A stretch of DNA of 64,000 bases from Splendidivirga corallicola (GTDB taxonomy: Bacteria > Bacteroidota > Bacteroidia > Cytophagales > Cyclobacteriaceae): NCBI GenBank assembly GCA_030442035.1, contig JAUJEA010000004.1:310001-374000 (forward strand). The letters are read 5' to 3'. A program made the translations under genes and the position numbers. How positions within the stretch are numbered: position 1 is the stretch's first letter; every line of letters starts with the position of its first letter. Shown in pieces: positions 1-9,476 of this stretch. A model generated the notes under the pieces. The model saw only the letters and a list, made by a program, of their open reading frames with translations. It was not told the DNA's origin and searched no databases.

Positions 1-942
1 AGCGAAGGCCTGAAAATTGGCTTTTATTATTCGCTCATTGATTGGCACCATCCTGAATACACCATTGACAGAGTGCATCCTCAAAGTGCCAATTCAGATG
101 AAGCGTACAAGGAACTGAACAAGGACCGTGATATGAAGATTTACAGAAAGTATCTTAAGGATCAGGTCACGGAGATCCTGACAAATTATGGTAAAGTTGA
201 TATTCTCTGGCTTGATTATTCTTTTCCTGGAAAGCATGGAAAGGACAAGAACGACTGGGGATCAGTAGAACTGATGAAGTTGGTGCGCAAACTACAACCT
301 GGGATCATTGTCAACGATCGGGCAGACCTTAAGGATTATGCCGGAGGTTGGGATTTCACTACGCCTGAGCAATTTAAAGTTTCGGAGTGGCCAACTTATG
401 AAGGAAAGAAAATTCCCTGGGAGACTTGTCAGACTTTTAGCGGCTCATGGGGATATTACCGGGATGAACTAACCTGGAAGAACAATAAACAATTATTGGT
501 ATTGCTTATAGAATCAGTAAGCAAAGGAGGGAACCTGTTGCTCAATGTCGGCCCAACTGGTCGAGGAACGTTGGATCACAGGGCGCAAGAGGCATTAGCT
601 AATATGGGGGAGTGGATGAAAGTAAATGGCAGATCCATTTATGGATGTACACAAGCTCCTGAAGAGTTCCAGGTACCGGATCATTCAATATTGACCTACA
701 ATCCAACTACCAATCGGCTTTACATTCATTTGCTTGATTATCCACTTCAGAATTTTACATTGAAAGGAATGAGAGGCAAAATAAAGTATGCCCAATTTCT
801 TCATGATGCATCGGAGATCCAAATCAGAGGCCCACATGGTTACTGGGGTAAAGAAGCCCTTGAAGAAGGAGATATTAATTTATCTTTACCAGTTAACAAA
901 CCCAATGTGGAAATTCCTGTCATTGAAATTATCCTTAAATAA
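1..942 (+). CDS. alpha-L-fucosidase GH29, 5' end missing
   Basis: The frame is open from the first base, so the N-terminal part of the gene lies outside the window; about 313 codons remain. GH29 enzymes are retaining exo-fucosidases. The visible part starts inside the TIM barrel (GFYYSLIDWHHPEY). It contains the segment DILWLDYSFP, where the Asp after Trp-Leu is the expected catalytic nucleophile, and then the barrel end GGNLLLNVGPTGRG, which is very typical of GH29. A C-terminal beta-domain follows. The acid/base residue cannot be assigned from sequence alone. The next gene starts 13 bases downstream, so the two are probably one operon in a fucose/HexNAc glycan cluster. The family is secure; the linkage is unknown. 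Confidence 0.92.
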   Translation, partial: SEGLKIGFYYSLIDWHHPEYTIDRVHPQSANSDEAYKELNKDRDMKIYRKYLKDQVTEILTNYGKVDILWLDYSFPGKHGKDKNDWGSVELMKLVRKLQPGIIVNDRADLKDYAGGWDFTTPEQFKVSEWPTYEGKKIPWETCQTFSGSWGYYRDELTWKNNKQLLVLLIESVSKGGNLLLNVGPTGRGTLDHRAQEALANMGEWMKVNGRSIYGCTQAPEEFQVPDHSILTYNPTTNRLYIHLLDYPLQNFTLKGMRGKIKYAQFLHDASEIQIRGPHGYWGKEALEEGDINLSLPVNKPNVEIPVIEIILK

Positions 943-955
943 TTAATACAATACG

Positions 956-2623
956 ATGCCTCTAACTATTATAAGAAACAAAATCATCGCTATCCAATTT
1001 CTTCTAATTCTCCTATTACTTGGTTGTGCTAATCCGGAGAATCAAAAGGAGTCTATTGGCGAGATCAGTGTGATTCCGACTGCTGCGGAAGTAATTCCAT
1101 CCAATGATATATTCAATCTCAGCCTGAAAACAAAACTTATAGCCAATGCAGAATCTCCAAAGATGGAGTACGTTCTAAATGCTTTGAATGATAGAATACA
1201 ACAATTGATAGGTGTCAGGCTAACGGTGAGCCCTGAGGAGGTAAAGAATAACTTTATAGCTATTCAATTGGATAATCATTGTGACGGAGGAGAAGAAGGT
1301 TATTGTTTGGATATTTCAACAGAATCGATCGATTTAAGGGCTTCTACGTATCATGGACTGTTCAACGGAGTACAGACCTTGCTCCAAATTTTGCCATTTG
1401 GAAATAGCAGTGATGCTCAAGAAGCCGTAAAAATTCCAGGTTTTCGAATTAAAGATGCTCCCAGGTTTTCATGGAGAGGGATAATGCTGGATGAATCCCG
1501 GCATTTTTTTGGCAAGGAAAAGGTAAAGCAATTGCTGGATATGATGGCCATGCATAAGCTTAATAAATTTCACTGGCACTTGACGGACGAACCGGGATGG
1601 CGGATTGAAATAAAGGCTTACCCTAAGCTTACCTCCGTGGGGAGTATCGGGAGTTGGAGTAATCATGATACACCTCCGGAATTTTATTCACAAGAGGACA
1701 TCAGCGAAATTGTCGATTATGCCGCCCAGCGATTCATTGAGGTCATTCCTGAAATAGACATGCCTGGCCACGCATCAGCTGCCAGCAGAGCCTATCCGCA
1801 ATTTTCAGGAGGAGGTTCGGAAGACCATCCTCTTTTCACCTTTCACCCCGCAAAAACTGAAACTTACCAATTTCTTACGGATATTTTGAAAGAGGTAGCG
1901 GGACTGTTTCCATCGCAATACATCCATCTCGGAGGAGATGAGGTGAGTTTTGGCAATCAAGAATGGAAAAATGATTCGGATGTTAAAAAACTGATGCTTC
2001 ATGAGAATATTGAAACGCTCAAGGGAGTAGAGACTTATTTCATCCAAAGAATGGCGGATACACTCAAAACATTCAATAAACAGATACTTGGATGGGATGA
2101 GATCATAGAAAGTGACCTGGAGGCAGGCTCTTCGGCAGTCATGTGGTGGAGGCACCAAATGCCTGATTTGGTAGATAATGCATTGGATAAAGGGTACAAG
2201 ACAATTCTTTGTCCAAGGGTTCCTTTGTACTTTGATTTCGTTCAGCATGAATCACATCAACTGGGGCGACGATGGGATGGAGATTTTTGCCGTACCTCAG
2301 ATGTCTATCATTTTCCGGATAGTACACTGCAAGAAGAACTGGAAAATCCATTGATTTTAGGTATACAGGCCAATATATGGACTGAAAGGATCCACAATGA
2401 AGAGCGGTTTGACTTTATGTTGTATCCACGCATGTCGGCATTGGCCGAAGCTGCCTGGACGTCCCCGGATAGGAAGGATTACCAAAACTTTGAGGTACGA
2501 TTGAAAAAGATGTTTAAGGTTTATGATGTGCTTGGTTTACACTATTTCGATCTGTTTGAACTAAGCAGGAGAGCGGAACCGGAATGGCCAGAGGGACCAT
2601 TATGGCAACGAGGTTTTGAATAA
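956..2623 (+). CDS. beta-N-acetylhexosaminidase GH20, lipoprotein
   Basis: This 555-residue enzyme is expected to remove terminal beta-linked GlcNAc or GalNAc by substrate-assisted catalysis. The N-terminus is a lipoprotein signal with lipobox LLLGC (Cys24), so it is probably anchored in a membrane facing the periplasm or outside. A GH20b-type alpha/beta domain covers roughly residues 40-170. The TIM barrel starts at about FSWRGIMLDESRHFF. The hallmark Asp-Glu pair is D328-E329 in HLGGDEVSF. It follows the fucosidase by 13 bases and precedes another glycosidase and a sulfatase. A fucose plus HexNAc plus sulfate target, such as a sulfated glycoprotein or glycosaminoglycan-like glycan, is an inference. 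Confidence 0.95.
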   Translation: MPLTIIRNKIIAIQFLLILLLLGCANPENQKESIGEISVIPTAAEVIPSNDIFNLSLKTKLIANAESPKMEYVLNALNDRIQQLIGVRLTVSPEEVKNNFIAIQLDNHCDGGEEGYCLDISTESIDLRASTYHGLFNGVQTLLQILPFGNSSDAQEAVKIPGFRIKDAPRFSWRGIMLDESRHFFGKEKVKQLLDMMAMHKLNKFHWHLTDEPGWRIEIKAYPKLTSVGSIGSWSNHDTPPEFYSQEDISEIVDYAAQRFIEVIPEIDMPGHASAASRAYPQFSGGGSEDHPLFTFHPAKTETYQFLTDILKEVAGLFPSQYIHLGGDEVSFGNQEWKNDSDVKKLMLHENIETLKGVETYFIQRMADTLKTFNKQILGWDEIIESDLEAGSSAVMWWRHQMPDLVDNALDKGYKTILCPRVPLYFDFVQHESHQLGRRWDGDFCRTSDVYHFPDSTLQEELENPLILGIQANIWTERIHNEERFDFMLYPRMSALAEAAWTSPDRKDYQNFEVRLKKMFKVYDVLGLHYFDLFELSRRAEPEWPEGPLWQRGFE

Positions 2624-2773
2624 TACGATTAGTATATTCTATTAACAATAATGATCGTTTAACAATCTTTTCAGCAAATGTAGTATTCCCATCGGTACAA
2701 GATGGAGTAGTTAACATATAAAGACAACATTAAGTTTACTGAATTGTCAATAGACTATTTGGCAAAGCCTCTT

Positions 2774-3832
2774 ATGAAAAAGATACTACTTCTAACATTT
2801 TTTTTCAATGCTCTGGCCCTGCACGCCCAGGATGTTGATTTTACCAGCAGACTTGCCGATGAATGGGAATTCCTGGGACCGGCTGTACAGCATGAGGGCT
2901 ATGATATATGGGGAAGTTCACCGATCAAAAGTGAGGATGGTAAGATCCACATTTTCGTAGCTCGTTGGCCTGACACCATCAATGTAGTTCCCGGTTGGAA
3001 AACACATAGTGAAATAGCCCATTATGTTGGGAACGGACCCGAAGGGCCTTTTGAATTTTCCGACGTGGCTATTACAGGCACACACGCAAACACCTGGGAT
3101 AAATTTGGGGCACACAATCCAACCATTCATAAAGTAGGTGATCAATATGTATTACTTTATATTGCCAATGACGGATTGGAACACATGCCCTGGAATCAAC
3201 GTATTGGTATGGCTACTTCCAAATCTTTGTATGGACCCTGGGAGAAGGTTGGAAGGGATGGCATGATCTTACAACCACCGGCCAATCCAAAATACTGGAA
3301 TTACAATCCGGGGAATGGTGTAAATAATCCGGCTTTTCTACAACATCCAGGTGGTGGTTTTTTTCTTTATTTTAAATCCCAAAACAAGGAAAACAGGGTT
3401 TCCACTATGGGGCTTGCTTTTGCGGAACAACTAAAAGGACCTTATATACAACTGCCTTTTCCCATTACAAGAAATGAATCCATTATTGAAGATGGTTATG
3501 CTTTTTACAGTGAAGGGAAGTTCCATATAATTACCACTGATAATCATGGTATGATAGAAAGAGGCGGAGGCCTGATCTGGAGTTCTAACGACGGGATCAA
3601 TTTTGAGGCACCAAAAAAGGCTTTTCATTTGATCAAAGATTATTTGCCTGAGGGAGAGCTTCCCAAGAACTTGAGCTTTCATTATGGAGGAACGGTTGGC
3701 AAATTTGAAAGGCCACAAGTGTTGATGGAAAATGGCAGGCCTGCTTATTTATACGCTCCTTCGGGCACTAATATTTATGGCGGTAATGGTACAATAAGCT
3801 ATGTTTTAAAAAGAAAGAGTACCGATAAATAG
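2774..3832 (+). CDS. exported five-bladed-propeller glycosidase (GH43/GH117-like)
   Basis: This 352-residue protein has a Sec signal (MKKILLLTFFFNALALHAQ). A TTG ten codons upstream would add a tail before the signal, so the ATG at 2774 is preferred. The body shows repeated propeller-blade signatures: DIWGSSPIKSEDGKIHIF, GAHNPTIHKVGDQYVLLY, GLIWSSNDGINFE and FERPQVLMENG. These are typical of the clan including GH43, GH32 and GH117, and early Asp and mid Glu residues are available as catalysts. Its place between GH20 and a sulfatase fits a glycan-processing role. The exact GH family and substrate cannot be fixed by eye. A broken relative lies at 5484-5749. Confidence 0.65.
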   Translation: MKKILLLTFFFNALALHAQDVDFTSRLADEWEFLGPAVQHEGYDIWGSSPIKSEDGKIHIFVARWPDTINVVPGWKTHSEIAHYVGNGPEGPFEFSDVAITGTHANTWDKFGAHNPTIHKVGDQYVLLYIANDGLEHMPWNQRIGMATSKSLYGPWEKVGRDGMILQPPANPKYWNYNPGNGVNNPAFLQHPGGGFFLYFKSQNKENRVSTMGLAFAEQLKGPYIQLPFPITRNESIIEDGYAFYSEGKFHIITTDNHGMIERGGGLIWSSNDGINFEAPKKAFHLIKDYLPEGELPKNLSFHYGGTVGKFERPQVLMENGRPAYLYAPSGTNIYGGNGTISYVLKRKSTDK

Positions 3833-3901
3833 GGATATGATGTTTTTTTTACTCTAATTAGAATAGAGAATTAAACTTTTAAACTAAAGATTTTGATCGA
3901 T

Positions 3902-5464
3902 ATGGGTTATCCAAGAATTTTAAGGTATGTTCCTTTATGTTTTTTAATATCTGTTGTCTCATGCAATCAATCGACACAGGAGAAATCAGATATTCAAGCT
4001 TCCGGTAAACTTCCTAACATCATTTATGTTTTAGCGGATGATCTGGGTTATGGTGATGTGTCAAGTTTCAACGGACGGGGCAAAATAAAAACACCCAATC
4101 TGGATCAATTAGCTGCCGAAGGAATGAAATTCATCGATGCTCATACCTCATCCGCGGTCTGTACACCTACACGCTATGGCATCATGACCGGGCGATACAA
4201 TTGGCGTTCACGCCTTAAAAGCGGAGTACTTGGCGGAACCTCTCCGGCGCTCATTTCGCAGGACCGAAGCACTGTGGCTTCTATGTTAAAAGCGCATGGT
4301 TATCATACTGCATTTATAGGAAAATGGCATCTGGGATGGAACTGGTCTATGGATGAAAATAAAAAAATCGATTTTAGCAAGCCAGTTACCCACACACCGA
4401 ATGACTTGGGTTTCGATTATGCTTATGGCCATAGTGGTTCCTTAGATATGGCACCTTATGTCTATGTTGAAGATGGTATGGCAACAGCAGTACCAACTGA
4501 TACAACAGAAAACCGGGATTTTCAAGGATTTTGGAGAAAAGGACTTACCGCCCCGGATTTTATTCATGAAGATGTGACTCCGAATTTCTTTAGAAGGGCT
4601 ATTTCCTATGTGGAAGAAAGATCCAAAGAGTCAAATCCCTTCTTTTTATATTTACCATTGCCTTCTCCTCATACACCCATCTTGCCTACCGAAGAATGGC
4701 AAGGCAAAAGTGAACTCAATCCATATGGTGATTTCGTGATCATGATAGATGCCTATATGGGGAAATTAATGCAAGCGGTCAAGGATGCCGGTGTTGAAGA
4801 AAATACTTTGATAATTTTCACCAGTGATAATGGTTGTTCTCCAAGAGCTAAATATGATGAGTTAATAGAAAAGGGACATAATCCAAGCCATATTTTCAGA
4901 GGGCATAAGGCTGATATTTTTGAGGGTGGTCACAGGGTACCTTTCATAACCAGATGGCCAAGGGTTATTGAACCAGGCACTATCACTGGTGAGACAATTT
5001 GCACTACCGACCTCATGGCAACTTGCGCTGAGATCATCAGCTACCAGTTGAAAGACAATGAAGGAGAGGACAGTTTTAGCTTACTTCCGTTGTTTCGACA
5101 GGTGCAGTTAACCGCACCGGTTCGGGAGGCCACTGTTCATCATTCCATCAATGGGAGTTTTGCTATCCGAAAAGGTAAATGGAAACTGATACTATGCCCG
5201 GGATCGGGTGGATGGAGTGCTCCAAAGCCTAACGCTGACGAAACTGCAGAATTGCCACCTATTCAATTATATGATATAAGCATTGATCCGGAAGAAAGAA
5301 GAAATGTCCACGCAGAAAACCCGGAAATTGTAAACGAGCTCCGGCAGTTACTTATAAAATACGTTGAAGATGGCCGAAGTACTCCAGGAGCTAAACAGAG
5401 TAATCATGGTACTGAACGTTGGCCACAGCTTGATCGGATCTATGAAATGCAAGCTGAAAGTTAG
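3902..5464 (+). CDS. S1-type sulfatase, lipoprotein
   Basis: This 520-residue formylglycine-dependent sulfatase has all main signatures. The metal-binding start is YVLADDLGYGD, the modification motif is CTPTR with Cys87, GKWHLGW follows, and FTSDNGC lies in the C-terminal half. Cys87 must be oxidised to formylglycine by a maturase that is not in this window. The N-terminus carries a lipobox-like stretch ending in VVSC, so the protein is probably a lipoprotein. A TTG three codons upstream (3893) is possible, but the ATG at 3902 is used. It lies in the same direction as the GH29, GH20, propeller and GH31 genes. The substrate sugar is unknown; the RYNWRSR segment after the active site is shared with galactose/GalNAc 6-O-sulfatase-like members. 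Confidence 0.93.
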   Translation: MGYPRILRYVPLCFLISVVSCNQSTQEKSDIQASGKLPNIIYVLADDLGYGDVSSFNGRGKIKTPNLDQLAAEGMKFIDAHTSSAVCTPTRYGIMTGRYNWRSRLKSGVLGGTSPALISQDRSTVASMLKAHGYHTAFIGKWHLGWNWSMDENKKIDFSKPVTHTPNDLGFDYAYGHSGSLDMAPYVYVEDGMATAVPTDTTENRDFQGFWRKGLTAPDFIHEDVTPNFFRRAISYVEERSKESNPFFLYLPLPSPHTPILPTEEWQGKSELNPYGDFVIMIDAYMGKLMQAVKDAGVEENTLIIFTSDNGCSPRAKYDELIEKGHNPSHIFRGHKADIFEGGHRVPFITRWPRVIEPGTITGETICTTDLMATCAEIISYQLKDNEGEDSFSLLPLFRQVQLTAPVREATVHHSINGSFAIRKGKWKLILCPGSGGWSAPKPNADETAELPPIQLYDISIDPEERRNVHAENPEIVNELRQLLIKYVEDGRSTPGAKQSNHGTERWPQLDRIYEMQAES

Positions 5465-5483
5465 AAAACCTAAAGAATTAAAA

Positions 5484-5749
5484 ATGAGAAATATTGACCG
5501 AAAATTGATAACACGATTAACCGGTAAAATAGGTCTGGTGGTATCCAAAGATGGGATCAATTGGGAGAAAGCACGGAATTACAGGATAATGTCAAAAAAG
5601 ATCAGGTTGCAGGATGGAAGTGAGTTTGTTCCCGATAGATTGGAACGACCCTTTGTGTATGTGGAAGATAACAAACTTGAAGTGTTATGTCTGGCTACAA
5701 AAAAGGTGATGACTCTTTCACCATTTTTATTCCATTAAAGAATAAGTAA
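5484..5749 (+). pseudogene. C-terminal remnant of a propeller glycosidase, frameshifted
   Basis: Only the last two blades of a GH43/GH117-like propeller remain. The readable part starts near 5517 (GLVVSKDGINWEKA, then DRLERPFVYVEDNKLEVL) and matches the end of the protein at 2774-3832 in layout (DGIN, ERP, closing strand). At 5699-5704 a run of six A breaks the frame. With seven A the frame would continue KKGDDSFTIFIPLKNK and stop at 5749. The 5' two thirds are absent; the sulfatase stop lies directly upstream. It looks like a deleted and frameshifted gene copy. A sequencing error could explain the frameshift but not the missing front part. Confidence 0.7.
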
Positions 5750-5848
5750 AAACACTGAAGTGGAGTCTTTACCCACAGGAATTATTAGGCTATTCCGCAA
5801 TTTGAATTCATAAATATTTCCAAACAACGCTCAAATTTTAACTTTAAT

Positions 5849-8014
5849 ATGAAATACGTACCTATGGTAAAAAAACTGACCTACGTCCTTATATTTTTCT
5901 TATTTTTCGATCAGGCCTCAGCTCAGCAGTCTTCATGGAAAGAAATATATCCCGGGGTTTGGAAACTAACTGTTGGCAACCCTGAGGCCATAAGCCTTTT
6001 AAAGGCTGCCGGTACTGAACCCAATGTAGAAGCAATAAAAAAACTTCCCCGTACCATCTTTCCTCTTAATCAAGAGGACATCTCAACAGAAGTTGTAGAT
6101 GGAAAAACCTATTTGAGATTTCCGTTGGATAGGGGTGAGGCCATTTATGGATTAGGATTGAATTTCAAGACACACAATCAAAGAGGCAGAATATTGGATC
6201 TGCATGTAGATCATTATGGTGGAAGAGACGATGGACGAACGCATGCACCGGTTCCATTTTACGTTTCATCCAATGGATATGGTGTTTTGGTGGATGTGGC
6301 CCGATACATTACAACCTACGTTGGTACTGGTGTTCGAACCGATACCAAGAACCCACCTGTCCTCAGAGATAGAAATACTGATAAGCAATGGGAAGCGTTA
6401 CCTTATTCCGATGGCATCGAAATGATGGCTTCAGCGAAGGGGCTGGACATTTATGTTTTCGAGGGCCCTACACCATTAAAGGCAGTTCAAAGATTCAATT
6501 TGTTCAATGGTGGAGGATACTTACCACCGAAATGGGGATTGGGATTTACGCAACGGGTACCAACATTATATTCTGATCAGGATATTCTTAAGGAAGTCAA
6601 AGAATTTGAGGATCATGATTTTCCACTTGATTTCATTGGGGTGGAGCCTGGCTGGCATAGCATGGCCTATCCTTGTACTTTCGAATGGGATCAAGGTCGT
6701 TTTCCGGATCCGAAAGGTTTTATTGAAACATTGGATGAAAAAGGAGTAAAAGCCAACTTATGGATGAACCCATATGTATCACCCATAGGATCTCTTTATC
6801 CTAAGGTAAAACCTCTTTCTGGTACGCATACTGTTTGGAACGGCATTGTCCCGGATTTTACACTGCCTGAAGTGCAATCCATTTTTAAAGAGCATTTTAA
6901 TACACATCATCTTGATATTGGTGTAAGCGGTTATAAAATTGATGAAGTAGATGGCTTTGATAGGTGGCTATGGCCAGATGTTGCCAAGTTTCCATCGGGA
7001 TTATCCGGTGAGCAAATGCGGCAGATATATGGTCTATTGGTACAGAAACTAACAGCTGATTGGTTTAAAGAAAAAAATCAAAGAACTTATGGTTTAGTAA
7101 GAGCTTCTAATGCAGGAGGTAGTACCTTCCCGTATGTAATTTACAATGATTATTACAGCCATAAAGATTTTATTACCGCTTTGATCAACAGTGGCTTCAT
7201 TGGTATGCTTTGGACTCCTGAAGTACGTAGTTCCGGAAATGCTGAGGACTGGTTACGTCGTATGCAGTCCGTTTGCTTTTCACCTATGGCCATGCTCAAT
7301 GCCTGGGCGGACGGTACTAAACCCTGGTCATTTCCTGAAGTGGAAGACCAGGTACGTGAAGTATCGTATTTGAGAATGCAATTATTGCCCTATATCTATA
7401 CGGCCTTTGCTCATTATGCCTTTGAAGGAATTCCTCCGTTCAGACCAATGCAGTTGGAAGAAGGCTTTTACAATATTGAAGAAAAAGAAGATGGGAAGTT
7501 AGACGCCACAGCTAATCCATATGCTATGGCACAGCTGAAAGAAATTAAGTATCAGTACATGATGGGAGAATATTTGCTGGTGGCTCCTATGTTTGCCGGA
7601 GAAACCACACGTAAAGTTGTACTGCCTCCTGGAAAGTGGTATGACTTTTATACAGGAGAACTTGCCGGAGAGGGTGAAGTTATTGAAATAGAACCGGGCC
7701 TGGACAAGATACCTTTGTTTGTGAAGGATGGCGGGATCATACCCATGATCCCCAAAAGGCGACAAGCACCAGGCAAGGAGGAAAAACTGCCCCTGGAAAT
7801 CAGGCATTATGGTGGGAAAGAGGCTACTTATAATCTTTATGATGATGACGGGACTAGTTTTGATTTTGAGCAGGGGGCCCATTCATGGACGTCCTTTAAA
7901 ATCGTAAAACATCCAAAGAAAGGTTTACAAGGTACAATGTCCAAACCTCAAAAAAATAAACCTTTCAGCTATGACAGAAAAGTTACCTGGAAATTTATGA
8001 CGAATAGTAATTGA
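5849..8014 (+). CDS. GH31 family glycosidase, exported
   Basis: This 721-residue protein has a Sec signal ending in QASAQ. An N-terminal beta-sandwich includes GEAIYGLGLNFKTHNQRG. The barrel includes DFIGVEPGWHSMAY, and the nucleophile segment is GYKIDEVDG with Asp365 as the expected nucleophile. A C-terminal DUF5110-like beta-domain shows RHYGGKEATYNLYDDDG. GH31 enzymes include alpha-glucosidases, alpha-xylosidases, alpha-galactosidases and sulfoquinovosidases. The segment after the nucleophile (FDRWLWPD) does not let me choose among them. It closes the first glycan cluster, 100 bases after the glycosidase remnant. Family certain, specificity open. Confidence 0.93.
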   Translation: MKYVPMVKKLTYVLIFFLFFDQASAQQSSWKEIYPGVWKLTVGNPEAISLLKAAGTEPNVEAIKKLPRTIFPLNQEDISTEVVDGKTYLRFPLDRGEAIYGLGLNFKTHNQRGRILDLHVDHYGGRDDGRTHAPVPFYVSSNGYGVLVDVARYITTYVGTGVRTDTKNPPVLRDRNTDKQWEALPYSDGIEMMASAKGLDIYVFEGPTPLKAVQRFNLFNGGGYLPPKWGLGFTQRVPTLYSDQDILKEVKEFEDHDFPLDFIGVEPGWHSMAYPCTFEWDQGRFPDPKGFIETLDEKGVKANLWMNPYVSPIGSLYPKVKPLSGTHTVWNGIVPDFTLPEVQSIFKEHFNTHHLDIGVSGYKIDEVDGFDRWLWPDVAKFPSGLSGEQMRQIYGLLVQKLTADWFKEKNQRTYGLVRASNAGGSTFPYVIYNDYYSHKDFITALINSGFIGMLWTPEVRSSGNAEDWLRRMQSVCFSPMAMLNAWADGTKPWSFPEVEDQVREVSYLRMQLLPYIYTAFAHYAFEGIPPFRPMQLEEGFYNIEEKEDGKLDATANPYAMAQLKEIKYQYMMGEYLLVAPMFAGETTRKVVLPPGKWYDFYTGELAGEGEVIEIEPGLDKIPLFVKDGGIIPMIPKRRQAPGKEEKLPLEIRHYGGKEATYNLYDDDGTSFDFEQGAHSWTSFKIVKHPKKGLQGTMSKPQKNKPFSYDRKVTWKFMTNSN

Positions 8015-8022
8015 TAGTACTT

Positions 8023-8097
8023 CCTTATAAAGTATTAAGTGGTTAGTCCTTGGTCATTAGTAAAGATCTCAAGCTAACTACTTAATATTATATAAGG
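8023..8097. repeat. long imperfect inverted repeat between convergent genes
   Basis: Two 24-base arms (8023-8046 and 8074-8097) are complementary at 21 of 24 positions, with a 27-base loop. They fill the space between the stops of the GH31 gene and the serine hydrolase gene. It may act as a two-way transcription stop, although there is no long T run on either strand. The 13-mer TTAAGTGGTTAGT in the first arm occurs again at 63404-63416 upstream of dinB, which suggests a dispersed intergenic repeat. Confidence 0.6.
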
Positions 8098-8100
8098 GTT

Positions 8101-9357
8101 CTAATTTTCCGGTGGTACATTTTTCTTATCTATTTCGATGAGGAAGAAATTAGCCAATTTGGTTACTTCAGATGCAAAAACATTAAATGTTGGAGTGTTC
8201 GTGTTGATGGTTCCATTGATTGTCAGATTGTATTCGGGAAATAGCACAAGGTAGTTCATAGCACCCTGACTTACACCACCATGATGGACAGCCCATACTG
8301 TCTTTTGTCCGTCAAAGAGATTTTTTGACTGGTATTCCTTATCCGAGCGCCATCCCAGGGCATAGTTCTGTTCATTGATCTTTCCATTTTTCAGTTGCTG
8401 TGGGGTGAAAAAGGTTTCTCTTATATCTTTTGCAATGAAGGCAGTATCATTCAACCAGGCATTACCCAACCTGACCAGATCAGTAGGAGTAGACAAAAAA
8501 CCACCTCCAGCCCATTTATAACTTAAATTAATATCATTGGCTACTAGGTTGAGTGTTCTCCATTCCCTGAACCGGCTGTTTTTACTTTCATAGAAAGTAG
8601 CTAAGTGATCTACACTCGGCTTGCTATGATCACCTTCAGTAGATGACATATTTAATGGTACAAATACTTCCGTATCCATGAAATCCAAAAAAGATTGTTT
8701 CGACCGTTTCTCAATTACAGCACTTGCCAGAATCATATCAAATGAGCTGTATTTAAAATTAGTACCAGGTTCATATTGTAGTTGTAAATTATTGAAAACA
8801 TTCAATGATTTGGTTACTGTTTCAAACGTCCGGCAATTGCATATGGAGATGAATGCTCCATACCCTCTTAATTCCTGATAATGTCCGATACCGGCTGTAT
8901 GACTTAATAATTGTCGTGTGGTGAAATTCCAGCGTTTCATTGGATAATTGGGTATACTACGCCCGACAAGGTCATCTAAGTTCAATTGGTTACGGTGTAC
9001 CAATCGGGCGATGCCAGTAGCCGTCAATGATTTAGAAGTACTGCCAATGCGATATCTGGTTTGTATGGTGGCTTTCTCTTTTTCTTCGATATTTGCATAA
9101 CCGACAGCCTGGGACCAAATGATCTTGTTATTGATACCTACGCTCACTGAAACGGATGGAACATCAATTTTTGTGGGAAGGGTGCTGAGATAAGCCCGGG
9201 CTTTCATGGTTTCTTCCAAATAGCTATGGGATTGAATTCCTTCTGATGTCAGAACTTGCTCATTAAGAGGAATTTCTGCCCAGCTAAAATGATCATAGAA
9301 TTTCCACACAGGAAAAATACTTAATATAACAAAACCAATGACATATATTTTTTTCAT
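8101..9357 (-). CDS. serine hydrolase, beta-lactamase class C / DD-peptidase fold
   Basis: This 418-residue protein belongs to the PF00144 family. The nucleophile motif SxxK is STSK within RIGSTSKSLTATG, the tyrosine motif is YSS (FKYSSFDMIL), and the third motif is HHGG in WAVHHGGVSQGAM. A hydrophobic N-terminal segment (IYVIGFVILSIFPVW) is a signal or membrane anchor, so it acts outside the cytoplasm. Members include D-amino acid peptidases, esterases and beta-lactamase-like proteins, and the substrate cannot be read from sequence. It is convergent with the GH31 gene and separated from the XRE regulator by about 120 bases. Nothing suggests a role in either neighbour. Confidence 0.9.
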   Translation of the reverse strand: MKKIYVIGFVILSIFPVWKFYDHFSWAEIPLNEQVLTSEGIQSHSYLEETMKARAYLSTLPTKIDVPSVSVSVGINNKIIWSQAVGYANIEEKEKATIQTRYRIGSTSKSLTATGIARLVHRNQLNLDDLVGRSIPNYPMKRWNFTTRQLLSHTAGIGHYQELRGYGAFISICNCRTFETVTKSLNVFNNLQLQYEPGTNFKYSSFDMILASAVIEKRSKQSFLDFMDTEVFVPLNMSSTEGDHSKPSVDHLATFYESKNSRFREWRTLNLVANDINLSYKWAGGGFLSTPTDLVRLGNAWLNDTAFIAKDIRETFFTPQQLKNGKINEQNYALGWRSDKEYQSKNLFDGQKTVWAVHHGGVSQGAMNYLVLFPEYNLTINGTINTNTPTFNVFASEVTKLANFFLIEIDKKNVPPEN

Positions 9358-9476
9358 GATGTTATACTTAAATCCTTAAAGACTTGATGTTCTTTTTTTA
9401 AATGAAGCAAACAGAGGCTCGCCGAGGGAATCAACTCAGAAGTGAATCAGAAACATGACGAGAATAATGAATATGA

